From assembly GCF_018130385.1 (NCBI RefSeq), contig NZ_JAFCLU010000014.1:120412-184411 (forward strand): a stretch of DNA of 64,000 nucleotides, written 5' to 3'. The position numbers and the translations under genes are program-made. The notes below the pieces were generated by a model. It saw nothing but the letters and a program-made list of their open reading frames with translations, did no database searches and was not told the DNA's origin. Positions 8,296 to 17,796 of this stretch are shown piece by piece. Each line of letters opens with the position of its first letter. Position 1 is the first letter of the stretch. The stretch is from Bradyrhizobium sp. AUGA SZCCT0283 (lineage in GTDB: Bacteria > Pseudomonadota > Alphaproteobacteria > Rhizobiales > Xanthobacteraceae).

Positions 8296-9312
8296 CTACA
8301 GCCAGCCGACGCGCCGGAACCGCCAGAATAAGGCGGCGCATACCAGCAGGATCGTACCGATCACGCTGAAATAGCCATATTGCCACTCCAGCTCCGGCAT
8401 GTGCTTGAAGTTCATGCCGTAGATTCCGGCGATCGCCGTCGGAACCGCGATGATGGCGAGCCATGACGCCAGTTTCTTGGACACCGCAGTTTCCTGCGCC
8501 TGGCCGACCAGCAGGCTTGCCTCAAAGGCAAACGCCAGCACCTCGCGAAGCGAGTCGATCCGCTCCTGCACCGTCCGGACGTGGTCGGTGACGTCGCGAA
8601 ACAACGGCTGCATCGTGGATCGCACCATCGGCAGATTGTCATGCTCGAGCCGGCGGCAGACTTCCACCAGGGGCCCAACCGCATTGCGCAGCCGCAACAG
8701 GTCGCGCCGGAGCAAATAGAGGCGCTCGATCTGCGCCTGCGTCATGGCGCTGGCGAGCACCTGCGCTTCCATGGCCTCGACTTCCTCCTGAATGGTTTCG
8801 AGCACGGGGGAGTAGTTGTCGACGATGAAGTCGAGGATGGCGTAGAGAATGTAATCCTCGCCCCGGGCCAGCGCCCGCGGGCAGCTCTCGCATCGTTCGC
8901 GCACCGACTTGTAGGACGTCGAGGCGCCGTGCCGGACCGACACGATGTATCCTTCGCCGACGAACAGATGCGTCTCGCCGAATGCGATGCTGTCGCCGTC
9001 GAGCTGCGCCGTACGCGCCACGATGAACAGCGCGTCGCCATATTGCTCGATCTTCGGCCGCTGATGGGCGTGGTCGGCATCCTCGATCGCAAGGTCATGC
9101 AGTTCGAATTGCCGCTGCACGCGGCTAAGCAACGACATATCCGGGTCGTGCAGGCCGATCCAGACCACGTGGCCCGGCTTGCTGCGCCAGCTTGAGGCTT
9201 CATCGATGGCGATGTTGGCGACGCGTCGGCCATCGACGTAGACACCGGCTGCGACCACGCCGCCGGAGGTGGCGGGCTCGGTTTTCACAATGCCTGACGA
9301 CGCGACGTTCAT
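8296..9312 (-). CDS. corA: CorA-family magnesium/divalent cation transporter
   Basis: This 338-residue protein has a long acidic and helical cytoplasmic N-terminal domain and two C-terminal transmembrane helices. The signature GMN tripeptide of the selectivity filter is present in GIYGMNFKHMPEL, followed by the acidic loop. Family members form a pentameric channel for Mg2+, Co2+ or Ni2+ in the inner membrane. The ATG at 9312 has GAGGGTGGA at good distance; an in-frame GTG three codons upstream is less likely. The cytoplasmic domain is shorter than in ZntB paralogues, but a CorA/ZntB split cannot be made by eye. It appears monocistronic. Confidence 0.92.
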   Translation of the reverse strand: MNVASSGIVKTEPATSGGVVAAGVYVDGRRVANIAIDEASSWRSKPGHVVWIGLHDPDMSLLSRVQRQFELHDLAIEDADHAHQRPKIEQYGDALFIVARTAQLDGDSIAFGETHLFVGEGYIVSVRHGASTSYKSVRERCESCPRALARGEDYILYAILDFIVDNYSPVLETIQEEVEAMEAQVLASAMTQAQIERLYLLRRDLLRLRNAVGPLVEVCRRLEHDNLPMVRSTMQPLFRDVTDHVRTVQERIDSLREVLAFAFEASLLVGQAQETAVSKKLASWLAIIAVPTAIAGIYGMNFKHMPELEWQYGYFSVIGTILLVCAALFWRFRRVGWL

Positions 9313-9553
9313 GGCTTCCACCCTCGATCATTGTTGCCGAACCTCGCTTCGCCGCGATGTTTTCGACTGAGGCTAGCACCACGAAATCCGCCGTCAATGC
9401 GAACCGGACGACGGGGTTCCCGCCGTCGCTTCGACATACCTCGGGCCTTGTCATATCTTGCAATCCGCGGCGCGGAGGAGCGAATCGAAGTCCGGTGCCG
9501 ATACCGATGCCACCCCGGATGTCTGCTTTGCTCATCCGGGCTATTACGGATAT

Positions 9554-10021
9554 TCAGGCAAAATTGTCGCTGCACACGGGCTCATAGAGCAGATTGGCGC
9601 CCTGCGGCACGGCCGGAACGCTGCGACGGCTCGGTGGCGTGCTGATGCGTTGCGCTTCCACAAATGCGCTCAGGATCGCTAGCGCCAGATCGGCGTGACG
9701 GGTCTCGATCGATTGGTCCAGCCAGTCCGGCAGTTCGCGCTGCCGCGACAGTGCGCAATACCATTCACCGTCGTCATAGGCGAGGCGGCGGAGCTGCCAT
9801 TGCGGGAGTTCCAGATCGATCAGCGCCAGCGCCGCGTCGGTCCAGGCCTGCGACTGGATCAGCCGCTCGATGCGGGCGGCGCGGGCGTTCTGGTTTGCAG
9901 AAGGAAAGCGCCGGCAAGTCGCGTGGATGATCTCGGAGAGAAATTCGGCCGTGACGTGGCCGGCGTCACGAATCCGGTCGCCGAGGTCGAAATTGATCTG
10001 CTGTTGTGAGAGAAGTGACAT
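9554..10021 (-). CDS. Hypothetical protein, 155 residues, cytoplasmic
   Basis: This protein is not recognised. It has no signal peptide or transmembrane segment. The composition is that of a soluble helical protein, with a Leu/Ala/Trp-rich middle (QAWTDAALALIDLELPQWQLRRLAYDDGEW is split here only by my reading of helices) and a short Pro-rich tail. Codon use with G or C in third positions matches its neighbours, and the reading frame is intact, which supports a real gene. It is transcribed away from the kdp locus, and the two share the 263-bp region at 10022-10284. Confidence 0.6.
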   Translation of the reverse strand: MSLLSQQQINFDLGDRIRDAGHVTAEFLSEIIHATCRRFPSANQNARAARIERLIQSQAWTDAALALIDLELPQWQLRRLAYDDGEWYCALSRQRELPDWLDQSIETRHADLALAILSAFVEAQRISTPPSRRSVPAVPQGANLLYEPVCSDNFA

Positions 10022-10117
10022 GGGTTCATCTCAACCTGTAGCGCGGTCGATACAGCAACCGCGCTCCCAAATTGGCCAGAGCCCCATTTGAAAGCGAGAT
10101 GAGCAGAGGCACGAAGA

Positions 10118-10173
10118 TATAGGGATTTCATAGGCGCAGGGACGACGGGCGCGTCTTTATGGGATTCCTATAA
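10118..10173. promoter_or_regulatory. Paired inverted sites upstream of kdp, possible KdpE operators
   Basis: A near-perfect palindrome TTATGGGATTCCTATAA lies at 10157-10173. A related sequence in the opposite orientation, TATAGGGATTTCATAG, lies at 10118-10133. The two agree at about 12 of 16 positions. They are the most AT-rich part of the region between the divergent hypothetical gene and the kdp cluster. Binding by KdpE is inferred from position alone. Confidence 0.35.
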
Positions 10174-10284
10174 CGTCGCCGCCCCTCCCGTCTCGAAAAC
10201 CTATGTGTCTGGTGGCATCTCACGACCATCCAATATGCCGGCCGCTCGTTCGACTGGCGGTTCACGACGCACAGGAACATTCCC

Positions 10285-10368
10285 ATGCTGGACATCGTCA
10301 TGCTGGCGCTCGCGCTCGGTTTCTTCGCGGCAGGCATAGGCTACGCCTACACTTGCGAACGGCTCTAG
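10285..10368 (+). CDS. Single-pass membrane micro-protein at the head of the kdp operon
   Basis: A 27-codon frame begins ATG CTG GAC ATC and stops at TAG. It is preceded by ACAGGAACATTCCC, a usable ribosome-binding site. The product is one hydrophobic helix (LALALGFFAAGIGYAY) with a polar end CERL. It lies 11 nt before kdpF. Its size, topology and position resemble KdpF, but the sequence is different. I recall similar unannotated peptides ahead of kdpF in other Rhizobiales, though I could not check this. A role in stabilising or tuning the KdpABC complex is a guess. Confidence 0.6.
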   Translation: MLDIVMLALALGFFAAGIGYAYTCERL

Positions 10369-10379
10369 AGGAACTGGCC

Positions 10380-10469
10380 ATGATCTTCGATTACTCACTC
10401 GCCGGTCTCGTCTCGCTCGGCCTGCTGTTCTACCTGACCTACGCGCTGCTGCGTCCCGAACGGTTCTGA
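10380..10469 (+). CDS. kdpF: KdpF, small stabilising subunit of the potassium-transporting ATPase
   Basis: This 29-residue peptide is one transmembrane helix ending in the typical LLRPERF tail seen in KdpF proteins. In E. coli KdpF binds to and stabilises the KdpFABC complex in the inner membrane. The ATG is preceded by CTAGAGGAACTGGCC, and the frame is open further upstream only through the preceding micro-ORF region, so the short start is the right one. It is the second of three micro-ORFs before kdpA. Confidence 0.88.
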   Translation: MIFDYSLAGLVSLGLLFYLTYALLRPERF

Positions 10470-10476
10470 GCCCGCC

Positions 10477-10566
10477 ATGACTACGCTGGCCGCCATCGTG
10501 CTGGCGTTCCTTGCGACTGCGGCGCTGCTTGTCGTGCTTCTGCACCTGCTCCTGCCCGCAAGGTAA
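10477..10566 (+). CDS. Second extra single-pass membrane micro-protein between kdpF and kdpA
   Basis: A 29-codon frame runs from ATG ACT ACG to TAA. The product is almost entirely one Leu/Ala/Val helix (AAIVLAFLATAALLVVLLH) with a short basic end LLPAR. It starts 7 nt after the kdpF stop and ends 17 nt before the kdpA start, leaving no other explanation for this spacer. There is no strong Shine-Dalgarno sequence, so translation may be coupled to kdpF. It could be a KdpF paralogue or an independent accessory peptide. The case is weaker than for the other two micro-ORFs. Confidence 0.45.
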   Translation: MTTLAAIVLAFLATAALLVVLLHLLLPAR

Positions 10567-10583
10567 TACAAAGGATACTTCCC

Positions 10584-12287
10584 ATGACACTCATCGGCTG
10601 GTTCCAGATTCTGCTATACTGCGCGATCGTGATAGCGCTGGTAAAGCCGCTCGGCTGGTACATGACACGCGTCTTCAACGGCGAGTCGACTTTTCTTTCC
10701 CCGGTGCTCCGCCCGGTCGAAAGCGGGCTCTACTGGATCGGCGGCGTTGACGAGAGCCGCGAACAGCATTGGCTGACCTATACGGTCGCGATGCTGCTGT
10801 TCCACGTCGGCGGCTTCCTCATCATCTATGGGCTGATGCGGCTGCAGGCGCTGTTGCCGTTCAACCCGCAGGAGCAATCCGCTGTCGCCGAGGATCTCTC
10901 ATTCAACACCGCGATGAGCTTCATCACCAACACCAACTGGCAGAACTACGGCGGCGAAAGCACGCTGTCATATCTGACGCAGATGGTCGGCCTGACGCAC
11001 CAGAATTTCCTGTCAGCGGCAACCGGCATTGCGCTGGCGGTGGCGCTGATCCGTGGTTTCTCGCGTTCCTCGATGCGCACCATCGGCAATTTCTGGGTCG
11101 ACGTGACCCGCTGTACGCTCTATGTGCTGCTGCCGATCTGCATCGTCTACACGCTGTTCCTGGTTTGGCAGGGCATGCCGCAGACCCTCGGCGCCTATGT
11201 CGAGGCCACGACGCTGGAAGGGGCCAAGCAGACCATCGCGGTCGGCCCCGTCGCGTCGCAGGTCGCGATCAAGATGCTCGGCACCAATGGCGGCGGCTTC
11301 TTCAACGCCAACGCCGCGCATCCCTTCGAAAATCCGACCGCGCTGTCGAACTTCGTGCAGATGCTCTCGATCTTCGCGCTCGGTGCCGCGCTGACCAACG
11401 TGTTCGGCCGCATGGTCGGCAACCAGCGCCAGGGCTGGGCGATCCTCGCCGTGATGGGCGTGCTGTTCCTGTCGGGCGTCGCGGTCACCTACTGGGCCGA
11501 GGCCAACGGCACGACCGCGCTTCATGCGCTCGGTCTGACCGGCGGCAACATGGAAGGCAAGGAAGTCCGCTTCGGCATCGTCGCTTCCAGCCTGTTTGCC
11601 GTCATCACCACCGCGGCGTCCTGCGGTGCGGTCAACGCCATGCATGACTCGTTCACCGCGCTTGGCGGCATGATCCCGCTGATCAACATCGAGCTCGGCG
11701 AGATCATCGTCGGCGGCGTCGGCGCCGGCATGTACGGCATGCTGCTGTTCGTCGTGCTCGCGATCTTCGTCGCCGGGCTGATGGTTGGCCGCACGCCGGA
11801 ATATGTCGGCAAGAAGATCGAGGCGCGCGAAGTCCAGATGGCGATGCTCGCCATCCTGATCCTGCCATTGATGATCCTTGGCTGGACCGCCGTCGCCGTC
11901 GTGTTCCCGCCGGCGGTTGCCTCGATGGCCAACGCCGGTCCGCACGGCTTCACCGAGGTGCTCTACGCCTACAGCTCGCAAACCGGCAACAACGGCTCGG
12001 CTTTCGCAGGCCTGACCGGCAACACCTTCTTCTACAACCTCACCGGCGGCATGGCGATGTTCGTCGGCCGCTTCTTCATGATCGTGCCCGCCATGGCGAT
12101 GGCCGGCTCGCTGGCGGGAAAGAAATCAGTTCCACCATCGATGGGCACGTTCCCGACCACCGGCGGCCTGTTCGTAGGCCTTGTCGTCGGCGTGATCCTG
12201 ATCATCGGCGGCCTCACCTTCTTCCCGGCGCTGGCGCTCGGTCCGATCGTCGAGCACCTCGCTGGCAACGCCAACAACCTGTTCTGA
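10584..12287 (+). CDS. kdpA: Potassium-transporting ATPase subunit A
   Basis: This 567-residue polytopic protein is the K+ channel-like subunit of the KdpFABC high-affinity uptake pump. The four selectivity-filter-like loops of the superfamily are visible, for example NTNWQNYGGE, GTNGGGFFNAN and SQTGNNGSAFAGL. Length is typical (about 560-570). The ATG has AAAGGATACTTCCC upstream. It is followed by kdpB after 25 nt. The substrate passes from KdpA to KdpB for release into the cytoplasm. Confidence 0.97.
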   Translation: MTLIGWFQILLYCAIVIALVKPLGWYMTRVFNGESTFLSPVLRPVESGLYWIGGVDESREQHWLTYTVAMLLFHVGGFLIIYGLMRLQALLPFNPQEQSAVAEDLSFNTAMSFITNTNWQNYGGESTLSYLTQMVGLTHQNFLSAATGIALAVALIRGFSRSSMRTIGNFWVDVTRCTLYVLLPICIVYTLFLVWQGMPQTLGAYVEATTLEGAKQTIAVGPVASQVAIKMLGTNGGGFFNANAAHPFENPTALSNFVQMLSIFALGAALTNVFGRMVGNQRQGWAILAVMGVLFLSGVAVTYWAEANGTTALHALGLTGGNMEGKEVRFGIVASSLFAVITTAASCGAVNAMHDSFTALGGMIPLINIELGEIIVGGVGAGMYGMLLFVVLAIFVAGLMVGRTPEYVGKKIEAREVQMAMLAILILPLMILGWTAVAVVFPPAVASMANAGPHGFTEVLYAYSSQTGNNGSAFAGLTGNTFFYNLTGGMAMFVGRFFMIVPAMAMAGSLAGKKSVPPSMGTFPTTGGLFVGLVVGVILIIGGLTFFPALALGPIVEHLAGNANNLF

Positions 12288-12312
12288 TCGATCCCTCTTC
12301 GGAGTCACTTTC

Positions 12313-14430
12313 ATGGAAGTCGTCCAAAAAATGAATAAGCGGATGCCGGTGTCGGCGATGTTGGATCCGAAGATCGTCCTGCCGGCCATCGGCTCGGCCT
12401 TCGCCAAGCTCGATCCCAGGGTGATGATCAAGAGCCCCGTGATGTTCGTGGTCGAGATCGTGGCTGCGCTGACCACGGTCATCTTCATTCGCGATCTGGT
12501 GACGGGTGGCGCAAATCTCGGCTTCACCCTCCAGATCATCCTCTGGCTGTGGTTCACGGTGCTGTTCGCCAACTTCGCGGAAGCGGTGGCGGAAGGCCGT
12601 GGCAAGGCGCAGGCCCAATCGCTGAAGAAGACCCGCACCGAGAGCCAGGCCAAGCTGCTCAGCGGCTCGGACAAGACCTATCGTCTCGTCGCCGGCACCG
12701 CGCTCAAGGTCGGCGATATTGTCCTGGTCGAGGCCGGCGACAACATCCCCAGCGACGGCGAAGTGATCGAGGGCGTCGCGTCCGTCAACGAGGCCGCGAT
12801 CACGGGCGAATCCGCGCCCGTTATCCGCGAATCCGGCGGCGACCGCTCGGCAGTGACCGGCGGCACGCAGGTGCTTTCCGACTGGATCCGCGTTCGCATC
12901 ACCGCGGCGCAGGGCTCGACCTTCATCGATCGCATGATCAAGCTGGTGGAGGGCGCCGAGCGGCAGAAGACGCCAAACGAGATCGCGCTCAATATCCTGC
13001 TCGCAGGGCTCACCATCATCTTCGTGTTCGCCACCGTGACGATCCCGAGTTACGCCGCCTATGCCGGCGGCTCGATTTCGGTCGTCGTGCTGGTGGCGCT
13101 GTTTGTCACGCTGATCCCGACCACGATCGGCGCGCTGCTGTCGGCGATCGGCATTGCCGGCATGGACCGTCTGGTGCGCTTCAACGTGCTGGCGATGTCC
13201 GGCCGCGCGGTCGAGGCGGCGGGTGACGTCGATACGCTGCTGCTTGACAAGACCGGCACCATCACGCTCGGCAACCGCCAGGCGACGGCGTTCCGCCCCG
13301 TACGCGGCGTCACCGAGCAGGAGCTGGCGGACGCGGCGCAGTTGGCCTCGCTCGCCGACGAGACGCCCGAGGGCCGCTCGATCGTCGTGCTGGCCAAGGA
13401 GAAATACGGCATCCGCGGCCGCGAGATGCACGAACTCCACGCGACGTTCGTTCCGTTCACCGCGCAGACCCGCATGAGCGGCATCGACGCCGGCTCGTCT
13501 TCGGTCCGCAAGGGTGCGGTGGACGCGATCCTCAACTACATCGGCGCCGGCACGGCACAGACCTTGGCTACTGGGAATACGGTTCGTGCCGTTCAGCCGA
13601 CCGTAGGCACGGAGGCGGCCCGCGAGATCCAGGCGATTTCGGATGAGGTCGCCAAGGCTGGCGGCACCCCGCTCGCGGTCGCCCGCGACGGCAAGCTGCT
13701 TGGCGTCATCCACCTGAAGGATATCGTCAAGGGCGGCATCCGCGAGCGCTTTGCCGAGCTGCGCCGTATGGGCATCCGCACGGTGATGATCACCGGCGAC
13801 AACCCGATGACGGCAGCCGCGATCGCGGCCGAAGCCGGCGTCGACGATTTCCTCGCGCAGGCAACCCCTGAAGACAAGCTGAAGCTGATCCGCGACGAGC
13901 AGGCCAAGGGCAAGCTGGTGGCTATGTGCGGCGACGGCACCAACGACGCGCCCGCGTTGGCGCAGGCGGACGTCGGCGTCGCCATGAACACCGGCACGCA
14001 GGCGGCGCGCGAGGCCGGCAACATGGTCGACCTCGATTCCAATCCGACCAAGCTGATCGAGGTGGTCGAGATCGGCAAGCAACTTCTGATGACCCGCGGC
14101 GCGCTGACGACGTTCTCGATCGCTAACGACGTCGCGAAATACTTTGCCATCATCCCCGCGATGTTCCTGGCGTTCTATCCTCAGCTCGAGGTGCTCAACG
14201 TCATGCAACTGGCAAGCCCGCAAAGCGCGATCCTGTCAGCAATCATCTTCAACGCGCTGATCATCATCGCGCTGATTCCGCTCGCCCTAAAAGGCGTGGC
14301 GTACCGCGCCGTCGGCGCCGGCGCGCTACTCCGCCGCAACCTGCTGATCTACGGGTTGGGAGGCATCATCATTCCCTTTATTGGCATCAAGACCATCGAC
14401 CTCGTGGTCACGGCCTTGCACCTGGCTTAA
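12313..14430 (+). CDS. kdpB: Potassium-transporting ATPase subunit B (P-type ATPase)
   Basis: This 705-residue P-type ATPase energises KdpFABC. The phosphorylated aspartate is Asp312 in DKTGT. The actuator motif TGES (EAAITGESAPVI), the hinge GDGTNDAPALAQADVGVAMN and the nucleotide-domain motif KGAVDAI are present. Length is slightly above the E. coli protein (682), mainly from an N-terminal extension and a small nucleotide-domain insert around residues 410-430. GGAG precedes the ATG. The stop TAA lies 10 nt before kdpC. Confidence 0.97.
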   Translation: MEVVQKMNKRMPVSAMLDPKIVLPAIGSAFAKLDPRVMIKSPVMFVVEIVAALTTVIFIRDLVTGGANLGFTLQIILWLWFTVLFANFAEAVAEGRGKAQAQSLKKTRTESQAKLLSGSDKTYRLVAGTALKVGDIVLVEAGDNIPSDGEVIEGVASVNEAAITGESAPVIRESGGDRSAVTGGTQVLSDWIRVRITAAQGSTFIDRMIKLVEGAERQKTPNEIALNILLAGLTIIFVFATVTIPSYAAYAGGSISVVVLVALFVTLIPTTIGALLSAIGIAGMDRLVRFNVLAMSGRAVEAAGDVDTLLLDKTGTITLGNRQATAFRPVRGVTEQELADAAQLASLADETPEGRSIVVLAKEKYGIRGREMHELHATFVPFTAQTRMSGIDAGSSSVRKGAVDAILNYIGAGTAQTLATGNTVRAVQPTVGTEAAREIQAISDEVAKAGGTPLAVARDGKLLGVIHLKDIVKGGIRERFAELRRMGIRTVMITGDNPMTAAAIAAEAGVDDFLAQATPEDKLKLIRDEQAKGKLVAMCGDGTNDAPALAQADVGVAMNTGTQAAREAGNMVDLDSNPTKLIEVVEIGKQLLMTRGALTTFSIANDVAKYFAIIPAMFLAFYPQLEVLNVMQLASPQSAILSAIIFNALIIIALIPLALKGVAYRAVGAGALLRRNLLIYGLGGIIIPFIGIKTIDLVVTALHLA

Positions 14431-14440
14431 GGAGGCAACC

Positions 14441-15043
14441 ATGCTTCGCGAAATCCGTCCCGCCATCCTCATCCTGGTCCTGCTGACGCTGATCACGGGG
14501 CTCGCCTATCCGCTCGCGATGACCGCGATCGCCGGTGTGATCTTTCCGAAACAGGCGCAAGGCAGCCTGATCGAGAAGGACGGCAAGGTGATCGGCTCCG
14601 CCCTGATCGGGCAGGAGTTCAAGGATGACAAATACTTCCATGGTCGGCCCTCGGCCACTCTGGCGCCGGACCCTGCCGATTCCACCAAGACCGTTTCGGC
14701 ACCCTACAACGCGGCCAATTCCGGCGGCTCCAATCTCGGTCCGACCAGCAAGGCGCTGAACGACCGGGTCAAGGAGGACGTCGAGAAGCTGAAGGCTGAA
14801 AACCCCTCCGCCGCGGTACCCGTCGACCTCGTCACGACCTCTTCCAGCGGCCTCGATCCCGATATTTCGCCTGAGGGCGCGCTGTTCCAGGTGCCGCGCG
14901 TGGCCAAGGCCCGTAACATGCCGGAGGATCGCGTGCGCCAGCTCGTCGCCGAGAACACCCAGGGGCGATTTGCCGGCCTGCTCGGCGAGCCGCGCGTCAA
15001 CGTCCTGGCGCTCAACCTGGCGCTGGACGCGGCATCCAAGTGA
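14441..15043 (+). CDS. kdpC: Potassium-transporting ATPase subunit C
   Basis: This 200-residue protein has one N-terminal transmembrane helix (ILILVLLTLITGLAYPLAMTAIAG) and a periplasmic domain. The family motifs GSALIGQEF, YFHGRPSA, NSGGSNLGP and SGLDPDISPEGALFQVPRVAKAR are all present. It holds KdpA and KdpB together. The ATG at 14441 directly follows GGAGGCAACC; a longer frame to 14381 overlaps kdpB and is not needed. Confidence 0.96.
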   Translation: MLREIRPAILILVLLTLITGLAYPLAMTAIAGVIFPKQAQGSLIEKDGKVIGSALIGQEFKDDKYFHGRPSATLAPDPADSTKTVSAPYNAANSGGSNLGPTSKALNDRVKEDVEKLKAENPSAAVPVDLVTTSSSGLDPDISPEGALFQVPRVAKARNMPEDRVRQLVAENTQGRFAGLLGEPRVNVLALNLALDAASK

Positions 15044-15084
15044 CGGTGACTAGGCTCAACCCAAAGCGGTAACTATAATGCCTC

Positions 15085-17796
15085 ATGGCAAATCGTGACC
15101 CTGAACAACGGCCTTCGCCGGATGCGCTACTGGAGGCCGCCCGGCGGGAGAGCGACAAGGCCGGCCGGCTGAAGATCTTTGTCGGCGCCGCCCCCGGCGT
15201 CGGCAAGACCTATGAGATGCTGCAGAGCGCGCACGCCAAGAGGAAGGCCGGCGCCGATGTTGTCGTGGGTGTCGTCGAGACCCACGGCAGGGCGGAGACC
15301 GAGGCCCTGCTGCAGGACCTCGAGGTGCTGCCGCGCAAGCGGATCGCCTACAAGGACCAGGCGCTCGAGGAGATGGACCTCGACGCGCTGATCGCGCGCC
15401 GGCCGCAGATCGCCCTGGTCGACGAACTCGCCCATACCAACGCCCCGGGCAGCCGTCATCCCAAACGCTATCTCGACGTCGAGGAACTGCTGTCCCACGG
15501 CATCGACGTCTACACCGCGGTCAACATCCAGCATATCGAAAGCCTCAACGATGTGGTCGCGCAGATCACCCATGTGCGGGTGCGCGAAACCGTGCCGGAT
15601 TCTGTGTTCGATCGCGCCGACGCCATCGAGCTGATCGACCTCACGCCTGACGACCTGATCCAGCGGCTGAAGGAGGGCAAGGTCTATGTCCCCAAACAGG
15701 CCGAGCGCGCGCTGGAGCATTATTTCTCGCCGGGCAATCTGACCGCGCTACGCGAGCTGGCGCTGCGGCGTACCGCCGAGCGCGTCGACGAACAGTTACT
15801 CACCCATATGCAGGCCCACGCCATCGCAGGTCCCTGGGCCGCCGGTGAGCGCATCCTGGTCTGCGTCAGCGAAGACCCGCGCGCCGCCGGGCTGGTGCGT
15901 TACACCAAACGGCTGGCGGACCGGCTGCACGCGCAGTGGACAGCGATCAGCATCGAGACGCGGCGCAGCCTGCAACTGACCGACGAGCAGCGCGACCGGC
16001 TGGCCGACACCATGCGGCTCGCCGAAGCGCTCGGCGGCGAAGCGCTGACCATCCCCGGCGTCGGCCGCCGCATCGCCGACGACGTCATCCATTTCGCGCA
16101 TGCCAACAATGTCACCCAGATCATCATCGGCAAGTCGACGCGTTCATGGTGGTTCGAACTGACGCGTGGCTCCGTCGTGCACGATCTGGTGCGGCGCGCC
16201 GGCAATATCAGCGTGCACGTCATCGCCGGCGACGAGCAGGGGGTTGCCAAGACGGCGGTGCAGACCGCAGTGCAGCAGGAGCCGTTCAACCCGCGGCCCT
16301 ATCTGATGGCGTTGCTGTTCGTCGCGATCGGCCTCGGCGCCGCCGCACTGGTCCAGCCCATATTCGGCGGCATCGAGAATGTCGATCTGGTGTTCCTCAC
16401 CGCCGTCGTGAGTGTGGCCGTTCGCTACGGGCTGTTTCCCTCGCTGCTGGCGAGCGTCGCGGCGTCACTGTGCTATAATTTTTTCTTTATGCCGCCGGTC
16501 TACACCTTCACCATCGCCGACCCGACCAACGTCGCGGCGTTCTTTTTCTTCATGCTGATTGCGTTGCTTGTCTCCAATGTCGCGGCGCGGGTACGCGTAC
16601 AGGCTGATACGGCGATCGGCCGGGTTCGTACCACCGAATCGCTGTACGCTTTCAGCCGCAAGCTTGCGGGTACGGCGACGCTGGACGATGTGTTGTGGGC
16701 GACGGCCTATCAGGCGGCGTTGATGCTGAAGGTGCGGGTGGTTCTGCTGTTGCCGGAGGACGGCGTCATTACCGTCAAGGCAGGCTATCCGCCGGAGGAT
16801 CAGCTCGATCAGGCCGATCTCGCCGCCGCGAACTGGGCGTGGGGCAACGACCGGCCGGCCGGGCGCGGTGCGGATACGCTGCCGGGCGCCAAGCGCCTGT
16901 TCCTGCCGATGCGGACCGGACGCGGGCCGATCGGCGTCATCGGCATTGACGACGACAAGACCGGACCGCTGCTGACTCCGGATCAGCGCCGCCTGCTCGA
17001 TGCCCTGGTGGATCAAGGCGCGCTGGCGATCGAACGGGTGCAACTGGTGGAGGACATGGATCGCGTCAAGCGCACCGTGGAGTCGGACCGGCTGCGCTCG
17101 GCGCTGTTGACCTCGATCTCGCACGATCTCAAGACGCCGCTGGCGTCGGTGCTCGGCGCCGCCTCTACGATGCGCGATCTCGCCAGCGGATTGAGCGAAT
17201 CGGAAAAGCGGGACCTGCTGGCGACCGTGATCGACGAATCCGAGCGGCTCAACCGCTTCATTGCCAATCTGCTGGATATGACGAAGCTGGAATCCGGCGC
17301 CATCGTGCCGAACACCGCGCGGCACGACGTCAGCGAGATCGTCGGCAGCGCGCTGCGGCGCGCCGGCAAGATCCTCGGGCACCATAAGGTGTCGCTGGAG
17401 CTTGCCGCCAATCTGCCGATGCTGGAGCTCGATGCCGTGCTGTTCGAGCAGGTGCTGTTCAACCTCTTGGACAACGCCGCCAAATATGCGCCTGCCGATA
17501 CCACGATATCGATCAGGGGAGCGCGGGATCAGGGCCAGGTCTTCCTGCAGGTCCTGGACGAGGGCGGCGGCATTCCGCCCGAAGAACTGGAAAGCGTGTT
17601 CGACAAGTTCTATCGCGCGCAAAAGGGCGATCACGTCCGCCCCGGCACCGGTCTGGGGCTGGCGATTTCCCGCGGTTTCGTCGAGGCGATGCACGGCACG
17701 ATCTCGGCCGCCAACCGTACCGATCGCAGCGGCGCGGTCATAACCATCAGGCTGCCGGTACTGGCCGCAAGCAATGCGCTGGATACCGCCGCATGA
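15085..17796 (+). CDS. kdpD: Sensor histidine kinase KdpD
   Basis: This 903-residue membrane kinase controls kdp expression in response to low potassium or turgor. The N-terminal KdpD domain has a Walker A motif (GAAPGVGKT, Lys41) and the DELAHTNAPGS motif. A universal-stress-like domain follows (about 250-370). Then come four closely spaced transmembrane helices (about 400-500), a GAF-like domain (about 520-650), HisKA with phospho-acceptor His680 in SISHDLKTP, and HATPase_c with NLLDNAAKYAP and GTGLGLAIS. It overlaps kdpE by 4 nt. Confidence 0.96.
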   Translation: MANRDPEQRPSPDALLEAARRESDKAGRLKIFVGAAPGVGKTYEMLQSAHAKRKAGADVVVGVVETHGRAETEALLQDLEVLPRKRIAYKDQALEEMDLDALIARRPQIALVDELAHTNAPGSRHPKRYLDVEELLSHGIDVYTAVNIQHIESLNDVVAQITHVRVRETVPDSVFDRADAIELIDLTPDDLIQRLKEGKVYVPKQAERALEHYFSPGNLTALRELALRRTAERVDEQLLTHMQAHAIAGPWAAGERILVCVSEDPRAAGLVRYTKRLADRLHAQWTAISIETRRSLQLTDEQRDRLADTMRLAEALGGEALTIPGVGRRIADDVIHFAHANNVTQIIIGKSTRSWWFELTRGSVVHDLVRRAGNISVHVIAGDEQGVAKTAVQTAVQQEPFNPRPYLMALLFVAIGLGAAALVQPIFGGIENVDLVFLTAVVSVAVRYGLFPSLLASVAASLCYNFFFMPPVYTFTIADPTNVAAFFFFMLIALLVSNVAARVRVQADTAIGRVRTTESLYAFSRKLAGTATLDDVLWATAYQAALMLKVRVVLLLPEDGVITVKAGYPPEDQLDQADLAAANWAWGNDRPAGRGADTLPGAKRLFLPMRTGRGPIGVIGIDDDKTGPLLTPDQRRLLDALVDQGALAIERVQLVEDMDRVKRTVESDRLRSALLTSISHDLKTPLASVLGAASTMRDLASGLSESEKRDLLATVIDESERLNRFIANLLDMTKLESGAIVPNTARHDVSEIVGSALRRAGKILGHHKVSLELAANLPMLELDAVLFEQVLFNLLDNAAKYAPADTTISIRGARDQGQVFLQVLDEGGGIPPEELESVFDKFYRAQKGDHVRPGTGLGLAISRGFVEAMHGTISAANRTDRSGAVITIRLPVLAASNALDTAA

